From the NCBI GenBank assembly GCA_963989385.1, contig OZ022512.1, positions 23,085,899 to 23,149,898 of the forward strand: 64,000 bases of DNA, given 5' to 3'. Below the pieces are notes generated by a model that saw nothing but the letters and a program-made list of their open reading frames with translations, ran no database searches and was not told the origin of the DNA. This document shows, one piece after another, positions 56,828 through 64,000 of this stretch (position 1 is its first letter; the number at the start of each line of letters is the position of its first letter). Origin of the DNA: Ctena decussata (lineage: Eukaryota > Mollusca > Bivalvia > Lucinida > Lucinidae). The translations under genes were made by a program, and so were the position numbers.

Positions 56828-57628
56828 TTATGTGGTTGCCCGACCCGATTGCCTTCTCCAAATGACCAATAAGAATCATTGAATTTACATGTAGATATTG
56901 TCTATCTCCAATGTTTTAACACATAAAATTTACTTCAGTTTCATTAGGGACACTGTCCATATCACTTGTTATCTAAATTGACCGATTTTTGTTTAAGATA
57001 TTAACTGGACACTTGTTGACCGTCAACACAAAATTTATACATGTACGAACAAGTCTTAGGGAGCCTGTAATATATCAACGAGAGTTTAGGGCTTGTTAAA
57101 TATTATAATAAAAGATGGGACATTTCTCCTCTCTCCACCTACTCCCCTCACCCCAAGTTGACATTACACTGAGTTATACAAATTTTTGTACTATCAGTGC
57201 AATATTTTTTTTTCTGAAAGCATCACAGATATTACGTGATACCCTCCCACTGCAGTGTGGCTGACATCATTTTTCAGATATTTGTAAGCCAGGTAATCTT
57301 ACGAAAAGGGGCAGGCAGAAATATTTAGACTGCTAACAATAATACGGACGGTAAAGGAACTGCGAGTCAAAAACTATTTTTCTGATACATCAAGCCAGAT
57401 AACTCTAGATCACATTAGCAAGAGTAACTGTTGTTGGTCGCAAGATGAGATAATAGTAGTCTATATACTGTCGCCCAAAGATAATTTGTTACCCGTGCAA
57501 ATGGTCTAGCATGCCCATTTAAGGATAACAGGTAAAACAGGTAGTGAGTAGCCCCGGGCAATTATCCTCAGGTTTGGCAATACTTTCATGCGTATATTTC
57601 TTAATATTCCATTATAGAAACAGTTTGT
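56828..57628. other. No recognised feature
   Basis: Intergenic, no gene or repeat structure identified. Confidence 0.4.
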
Positions 57629-57720
57629 AGGTGGTCGAGTGGGTTAATGGCAGCAGTAGTGAATTGTTTTGACAGAAAGCAGTTAAGTGCGAGTTCGAAA
57701 CTCAGGCAGGGACATTTTTT
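57629..57720 (+). mobile_element. tRNA-like SINE remnant
   Basis: 'ggtcgagtgggttaatggca' (A-box-like) and 'gcgagttcgaaactc' (B-box-like), followed by T-runs. Spacing is too irregular for a functional tRNA. Confidence 0.45.
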
Positions 57721-57819
57721 TTCAAAGACTTTTTTTCTCAAGAGTTCCTACTTCCTTCGTATTTAATATTGTTTCGCTGCTATCTGAAATCTCAACATCA
57801 ATTGCAAAACAATACGATT

Positions 57820-57925
57820 ACCCAGCAGCCACATCATGTTGAACTAACATTGAACTAACGTTGAATCAACGTTGCGTCGACGTTGAAACAACATTGAGTC
57901 GACATCGTTTCAACGTCGTGTGCCT
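57820..57925. repeat. Short-period 'aacgttgaatca' repeat, MITE-like
   Basis: About seven units of 12 bp ('gttgaactaaca', 'gttgaatcaacg', 'gttgcgtcgacg', ...). Self-complementary words make it foldable. Confidence 0.6.
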
Positions 57926-58189
57926 AGTGAGTAGGTATTTAGTACATAAAGAAAATAATAACCTCATAAACTTGTAGAATAATTTTTTGGAATCATTTGA
58001 ATAATTAAGATAATTTCTTGTCTCAATTTCTGCAGAACTTGATGATGTTGCCATTATGACGATCTAATTGAAAGTGAAATGACAGCATGCTTTTTTTTTA
58101 TAAAACGATTTTGTAGCTCACCTGAGGATCCCCGAGATATTTCAGCTTCACGCAAAGCATGCAAACCTCATTGGGAAAAAAGCAAAAAT

Positions 58190-58305
58190 ATCCAACAAGC
58201 ACAAAAAAAAAAATCATACATATGTGATTCGAACCTACGACCGTAGACAAATCAAGCTAGATGTTGGTAATCTGGTCCACTGAGATACTCTGATTCGTGA
58301 TTTAT
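58190..58305 (-). mobile_element. tRNA-like SINE remnant, minus strand
   Basis: Read in complement: 'gagtatctcagtggaccaga...gtaggttcgaatcac' (A and B boxes) followed by a poly-T/A end at 58,202-58,212. Confidence 0.45.
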
Positions 58306-58622
58306 TCTGTGGCATTTTAACCATTATAATACGGCCAGGCGTCCTAACTTACTACAGGTAAATACCTGTCACCCCTTTCAGTGGTGCGTGCTATTTTTAC
58401 ACCAATGTTTGTCAATAACACATTATCGTTGTGCCACTGTACCTGTGTAGTTTCATTCAGATATTCCATACAGTAAAGGGATTACAAGTCAAAAACTGTT
58501 TTCAGGTACAAAAAGGGCACATAATTCGAACGTAGGAAATGTCAGAGTAGTCTCCTTGGATAGGCTATGTAATCTGTACAAGCCTATCTAATTGTGAAGT
58601 TTCCGTAAGATATTCCATAACT

Positions 58623-58858
58623 GAGCCGTGACACGAGAAAACCAACAAAGTGGTTGTGCGCCCAGTGCAGACTCAGACCAGCCTGGGCAACCCCCCAGTC
58701 TGATCAGACTCTTTGCGAAGCGCTTAAAGGGTAGCTAAGGGTCTAAGTTACCTTCATGCGGAAAACAAAGACTCTGATCAGACTGGGCGGATGCCCAAGC
58801 TGATCTGAGTCTGCGATGGCCGCACAACCACTTTGTTGATTTTCTTGCATCGCGGCTC
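58623..58858. mobile_element. Full-length 'gagccg...cggctc' fold-back MITE
   Basis: 236 bp. The left and right halves are complementary almost throughout ('acaaagtggttgtgcg' against 'cgcacaaccactttgt'). The most complete copy of the family in the window. Confidence 0.85.
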
Positions 58859-59736
58859 ATATGCAGTATGACCGGAAATTATTGAGAATAGCATTTTTCA
58901 TAATCGGTTTACCCTTGTTATTTCAGTAAACCATTTGCATGGTGGACTGTTAAGAAAGGAATGGTTGTAGTAAATAATTTAAAGCTATAAGATTTCGTTT
59001 TACAAGCATTTTCAGTAAATTATTTCAGTTTAAATGATCAAGGGGCCTAAAATCGGAAAATTAGATGGATTAGAGGAGTAGAGGAATTAGTTATCAAAAA
59101 CCAACTTTCGAAGATATCAAGGACATCTAATAACTCAAGAACAGGAAAGGCCAGAGCATCTGTCCTTGTCCATGTTATGTTACTTTTAGTAGTCTCTATT
59201 TGCGAAGTTCCATTGAAATATTCCATGTAGTAAACGAATTACAGGTCAAAACTCTGTTTTTTTCATGCCTATCAGTGGCAGATAACTCATTGACTTGAAA
59301 AGGTATTGACGATCTTTTTCACAATATGTAACATTTGATGTTTTACATAAATAATGAGTTTCACTCAGAATTTATAAATAAAAAAGATTATAGGCGAGGA
59401 ACCATTTTTAATATAAACAAGGGCAGTCACTCTATTAAAATTAGAGGGATTTTGCCAATTAACAATCCCATACCACTCACTCGTTATAATATGTATGCAA
59501 ATTTTGAAGAAATTCTATGAATATACAGTCAATGGCCATAAACATTTAATCAACTCCCGAATTTCTATTGACTTGCATGTATTTCCAAGTTTACTTTTTA
59601 ATTCATTGTGGGTTATCGTTATGAAACTTATATGAAAATAAAGCAAAATAAGTTCTACATATGGTAAATGTAATTTATTAAACTCAGTACAATGTAATAC
59701 TATAAAAAACATCTTTCAGATAGAGGATATTACATG
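58859..59736. other. No recognised feature
   Basis: AT-rich. ORF 59,335-59,520 has no resemblance to a known family. Confidence 0.35.
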
Positions 59737-59855
59737 AGTGCTCATGTATTATTGAATTTATTAAACGAGTTGGGAAAAAAGATAAGATGCAAGGCTCTGC
59801 CGAGCATCTTATCGTTTTCCCCAACGAGTTTAATAAAGTCAATAATACAGGAGCA
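59737..59855. repeat. 119-bp fold-back element
   Basis: Arms 'gtgctcatgtattattga' and 'tcaataatacaggagcac', inner arms 'gataagatgc' and 'gcatcttatc'. Confidence 0.8.
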
Positions 59856-60536
59856 CGAATGCAAGACTCTTTTTATCATATGACACTAAAATCGCATTTT
59901 ATTAGCAAAATTGACACTAAAACGTCACGATTTCGCCATTAGGAAACGCGACGTTTTATGGACGTCAGTGCACAGCGTTACGACGTATTTGCATATTTAA
60001 TCCACTAGTTGATTATCGAATTTAATGCATGGTTTTAATACACTCTCAGATGCGACGTCATATGATAAATCAACGTCAATGGCGACGTCGCCATTTACCG
60101 AATTATAACACCACTAGGTTTCAGACAGCTACAACTTTGAGGTCTGGAAAGGAACAATAATGGAACGTCAGTAAAACCTCGCTTTCTATCAGTATATTTT
60201 TCATCTTAATTGCATGAACAGAAGCAGCGTAGTTAATCTTCTTGCATACTGAAAAATGCAAGTAAGTCAATGGGAATTCGGAATTTGCTGATATACTTTA
60301 GGCCACTGACTGTATACTAAAGTTATCTATCTGAACTGGTCGTTGCTCGCTGTTATTCGGTAGCTGGCGTCATGCTATAAAATTTATATAATCACATTTT
60401 GTTATGTAGGTTCGTATGGACGGACGGACGCACGAACGGATACTGGCAAGTAGATCATACTCTGCTACAATCGTGTGGCTGTGTATATTAACCTAGCATT
60501 CATTGTTACGTCCGTACAGACGACGATGGACAGACC

Positions 60537-60750
60537 TGTTAAACGCTAACACTAATTAAATGTCATACACTTTATTCACTGTACTGCATATGTTTCAACA
60601 GGTAATCACTTAACTGACGTTGCTATGGTTCAGTTGTGACGTCATGACGTCACATGACGTCACTAAGTATTGTTTCCTAAAGAAGAGCATTGTAATCAAG
60701 TAGAAGAGTTACCTAACATAAGAAGAATAGTAATATACATGAAATTAACA
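60537..60750 (-). repeat. Candidate 3' LTR of the copia element (214 bp)
   Basis: On the element strand it runs TGTTAA...TTAACA, with a purine-rich AAAAAGGAAAAG tract just 5' (about 10 bases away) and AATAAA near the 3' part (complement of 60,571-60,576). The other LTR is outside the window, so the borders and target duplication cannot be confirmed. Confidence 0.45.
60637..60662. promoter_or_regulatory. Three CRE-type TGACGTCA sites
   Basis: Exact palindromes at 60,637-60,644, 60,645-60,652 and 60,655-60,662, inside the candidate LTR. TGACGTCA is the consensus site of CREB/ATF bZIP factors. Function here is an inference. Confidence 0.65.
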
Positions 60751-60900
60751 TTAATTATACTTTTCCTTTTTGAGTTCCTGGTAGTCAGTTGTATAATTAT
60801 TTAAAGAAAATAAGTAAAAGAAGTTACTATGGAACAAACTTGAAAAATAAACAAGTAGATCTCAATAAACCCTGATGCTGATAAATTATTATTTAAAGTT

Positions 60901-62391
60901 CTAAAAAAAGTCCTCTGGCATCCTTCCATCTTTTAGTACACTTAGTAGGCTGTACCCAGAAGTTCCATGTTTTGTCATACAGTCAGCCAAATGAACTTTA
61001 ACAGGACACCATTTTATTTCATTCACTTCGTTTTTCGCCAGGGATTGACTAATAGCAGCGATGTCTACTCTGAGCCTCTTGTCATCAACTAGTTTTGTTG
61101 AGTATACGGCTTCTATAACACTCTTATTGTCGACATAAGCAATAACTGGAATAGTTTTAGTTGATATACCAAAAATATCTTCCAGCATCTTTCTGTAGTA
61201 AAAACCACTCTCTAGTCCTTCTTGTAAGCTAAGGGCCTCAGCGGCAATTGTGGATCGTACTACCCGCTTAATCTTACCGGCATGCCAAGACAATGGGGAA
61301 CATTTTCCATGGCAATCCATCAACCAGACAACATATGCTGCTGTACTTCCAGTTCCATTGTTTAGATTACATAAAGATGCATCTGTGAAGACCACAATCT
61401 TCAAGTCACTAACTTTGTTGCTTAAGTTTGGGAATGTAATCACAGACCTAATGTCTTTTATTCGATTGACTACTTTAATAGCCCGAGAAAGATCACCTAT
61501 TGTTCCCTCCTTAAGTTTTGAGCTTAGGTCTATGAGTTCAAAAGCTATGTCAGGTCTGGTTCCCTGTACAATCCAATTGATTTGACCAACAAGCTGCCGA
61601 TATTTCGTCTGCTCCTCTGAAGTTAATGTACTTTGCTTGTCCTGTGCTCTTTGAGGGTCAATTGTTATATTCTGTATATTTGTCACATAGTTTGACTGAT
61701 CTAATGCTATAGCACCTTCTTCCTGAGCAACTTTAAATCCTATATAGTTAAAGTTCCCTTCTTCAACTTTACCTGCCACAAACCGTTTACGTAGACTGAC
61801 CATTAAATGTTCAAGATATTTGTCACCAGCATGGAGAAAGTCATCTACATGGCAGCATATGATGCCACTCAGTTTACCTTCTTTGTGCAGAAAGAACATT
61901 GCTGGATCTAGCTCACTCATTTTACATCCCAACCTCAATAATTCATCTTTCACGCTCAGGTAGAACTGCCTAGCTCCATCTTTCAGCCCATAAAGCCCAT
62001 GTTTTAACTTCCAGACTATCCCTTTCACTGTATTGCTCTCCTTTGGGGGTTTGATGTATATATCCCGTCTAAACTCTCTGCCCTGCAAAAACGCAGATTT
62101 AATGTCAGTTGTTTTAGCTGTCCAGTTCTTGATCGATGAAATAGCCAAAAATATTCTCATCGTTCCTTTTCCTACTGTGGGACTGTCCCTGGGCAAAGTA
62201 AATTCTTCCTCAAAACCTCGTACCACGAGCCTTGCCTTTGTCTGTCCTTCTTTATTTGTAATAACCCACCTTGTTGACAATGTTTGTTGCTCACAGTCTT
62301 TCACTTCTTCATAGGTGTGAAATTGATTCAGTTTCTGTAACTCCACTAATTTAGCTGCAGTGGTTTCATCACTAGCACTGTTTTGTTTCAT
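60901..62391 (-). pseudogene. Ty1/copia reverse transcriptase-RNase H
   Basis: 496 codons open. The RT has TTDIKSAFLQG (catalytic D96), LYGLKDGARQFY and HVDD (D183, D184; the usual YVDD with His for Tyr). The RNase H has VFTDAS, TIAAEALSLQ and AYVDNKS, ending with KWCPVKVHLADCMTK. The order integrase then RT-RNase H is that of copia elements. It is in a different frame from the integrase, with stops in both frames between them, so the element is probably defective even though this ORF is intact. Confidence 0.88.
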
Positions 62392-62446
62392 GACTAGGTT
62401 AACAGTCTCGTCATCATTTATCAGCTCAATTGTACTTGTTCAAGAT

Positions 62447-63931
62447 TTACACTTTTCTTTTCTTTGGTAGTGTCCTCTTGTATATTATACCAGTGTTTAT
62501 TCTTACCTGTGGCTTTTCCAAAGCTCTTCCAAGTACCTTTGCTTTAATCCATTCACCAGTATTTTGCATCTTATACTGGATGCTATCATTTGGTTTCAGA
62601 GTTATTCTGTTCTGTTGGATATTCTGTCTATCCATCCTTTCAGGCTCTGAAGCTGGTATATCCTCCGATATTGTGTTGGGTTCTTCTAGATCTTCATTGC
62701 CTTTATTTTCATCAGTTTTGTCCGCCATACTGTGCTCAACTTCCTTCTCTTCCTCCTCTGTCAAATTGCTGTTAACTTTCTGAAGTCTGTTTGGAGAAAC
62801 ACGTACAAACACTCCACCATGTCTAACGAAAACTACTTTCCCATCTTGGAACACTACCTTTCCTGGACCAAGCCAACGTTCTTTTCCTTCCCTTTTGTAG
62901 AAGACTCTATCACCATGTTCAAAGACTTGTTCAGATGCCCTGACTTTATTCCGGAGAGCTCGCCTTATTCGTTCATCAGCTTCTGTTTGGATGAATGCTT
63001 TGCGGGCAGCATGCAGGGCATTTAAATGCTGTGCAAAAACCTCACTGCTTGTTGATCCCTGTAATGCTGGTAAGGTATCATTCATAATGTTCGGCAGGTT
63101 AGGATTTTGTCCAAAAACAAGTTGGTGGCTGCTGCACCCATTCCACATTTGTAGCGAATTTCTTGCCATGTTTGACCTGGAAAGTAGGGCTTGAGAGTTT
63201 ATCTTTCTGTAATCAGCCTCAAGTTTGAGTAACATCATATCTGTAACCGCATGAACCCTCTCACATAAACCATTTTGAAATGGGCTTTCTCCTGAGGTTG
63301 TACATAGTTGAACATTCAGAATAGATGTGATTTCTCTTACCTCATCTGCATTAAACTCACCCCCGTTATCTGTCATTAAGGCTTTCATGACTCCAAACTT
63401 GCCGATCCACTCTGTCATCAATGCATCTATTATGTTGCATGGCTTCTTTCTGTTAACAAAAACAGACAAAGTATACCTTGACCACATGTCGATAATGTGT
63501 AGTATCCAACGACCATTCCATTGTTTGAGGTCCATTGCCACCTTTTCATTGAATCTGTAGGCCGTTGGCATACATACTACTGGCCTTGATGGAGTTTTGG
63601 CATATATCTTGCAAAGTTCACATTTTTCGCCTATCTCTGCAAGAGTTTCTTCATATTCTTCCTTCCAGACTCCAGCATCCTTCAGGAGAGCAATCAGTCT
63701 ATTCATTGGAGGATGTGCAAATTGTCTATGTAGTTTCAGCAGTGTCTTGTATCTATCCTTTCTGTTCAAAACAACAAGCTTGACAGCACAAATATTCTCT
63801 ACAGGGACTTCTTGTGATTTGTCTATAGGGATACAGTAATGGCCTGATGATGTCAGATTTAAAGCTACCTCTTTCCCCATTATCACAGCTGTGTCATTTT
63901 CCAAATCCAGTTTTATAGCAGCCTTCTTCAT
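62447..63931 (-). pseudogene. Ty1/copia integrase segment of pol
   Basis: 494 codons from the ATG after an in-frame TGA (63,938-63,940). Zinc-binding H68, H73, C104 and C107. Catalytic core D134, D188 and E224 with exactly 35 residues between the last two (DD35E). The words TDNGGEF and FQNGLCERVH are typical. A variable basic/acidic tail ends in PKKRKV directly before the stop, an SV40-type nuclear localisation signal. Upstream of the TGA the frame reads VVESDIPLLLS, the end of a retroviral-type aspartic protease, so pol once continued through this point. Confidence 0.88.
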
Positions 63932-63940
63932 TGCTGTTCA

Positions 63941-64000
63941 TGAAAGTAACAGAGGAATATCAGATTCCACAACGTCTGTCTTTATATTATCACCTCTTTT
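63941..64000 (-). pseudogene. Copia protease C-terminus, runs off the window
   Basis: 20 codons in frame with the integrase ORF (KTDVVESDIPLLLS...), ended by TGA. Continues beyond the window edge. Confidence 0.6.

Overview
This is eukaryotic DNA, most likely from a bivalve mollusc. It is AT-rich, its genes carry GT-AG introns, and it is dense in tRNA-derived SINEs, short fold-back (MITE-like) elements and 'gaccttgacc' repeats of a kind I associate with clams and other bivalves. That identification rests on memory, since no search could be run. No bacterial operon, rRNA gene or CRISPR array is present.

Layout. 1-9,000: SINE and LINE debris, fold-back repeats and a repeat element with a 177-bp period, with no host gene seen. 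9,034-20,064: a large, nearly intact Helitron of the Helentron (Helitron2) type on the + strand. It has a probable spliced 5' exon, an ORF with zinc fingers and a Ulp1-type cysteine protease, then a Rep-helicase-endonuclease ORF, then a 52-bp hairpin-bearing minisatellite. Its coding frame is split by a 1.7-kb repeat element, and removing that element rejoins the frame. 20,200-23,000: two TIR elements, MITE remnants and a SINE.

23,067-53,257: a giant inverted repeat. Its two arms of about 6.9 kb (23,067-29,962 and 46,363-53,257) look identical except for one homopolymer base, and they are separated by 16.4 kb. The arms end in related sequences (ACGTGCGTTCCC). Each arm carries the same nested set of SINEs, MITEs, tandem arrays and a hAT-like element. 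The right arm sits inside the right TIR of another element (43,893-53,645), which is MULE-like and has 0.8-kb TIRs made of a phased repeat of about 21 bp.

37,452-56,456 (- strand): the one complete host gene I can assemble. It has seven exons and encodes a 260-aa type I membrane protein with a mannose-6-phosphate-receptor-homology (MRH) type lumenal domain, one TM segment and a C-terminal YEDI tail. All exon junctions agree in phase. Its 10.9-kb intron 3 is almost wholly made of the nested MULE-like element and the right arm of the inverted repeat. A separate - strand exon at 34.8-35.0 kb looks like a VMO-I (vitelline membrane outer layer 1) family exon with a frameshift.

60,537-64,000 (- strand): the 3' half of a Ty1/copia LTR retrotransposon, comprising the end of the protease, the integrase, RT-RNase H and a candidate 214-bp LTR with three CRE-type TGACGTCA sites. 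It is broken by a stop codon and a frameshift and runs off the window.

The main interest lies in the recent inverted duplication nested in a host intron, the Helentron that is interrupted but frame-restorable, and the phased-TIR element. I found no evidence of a wholly new biochemical system.
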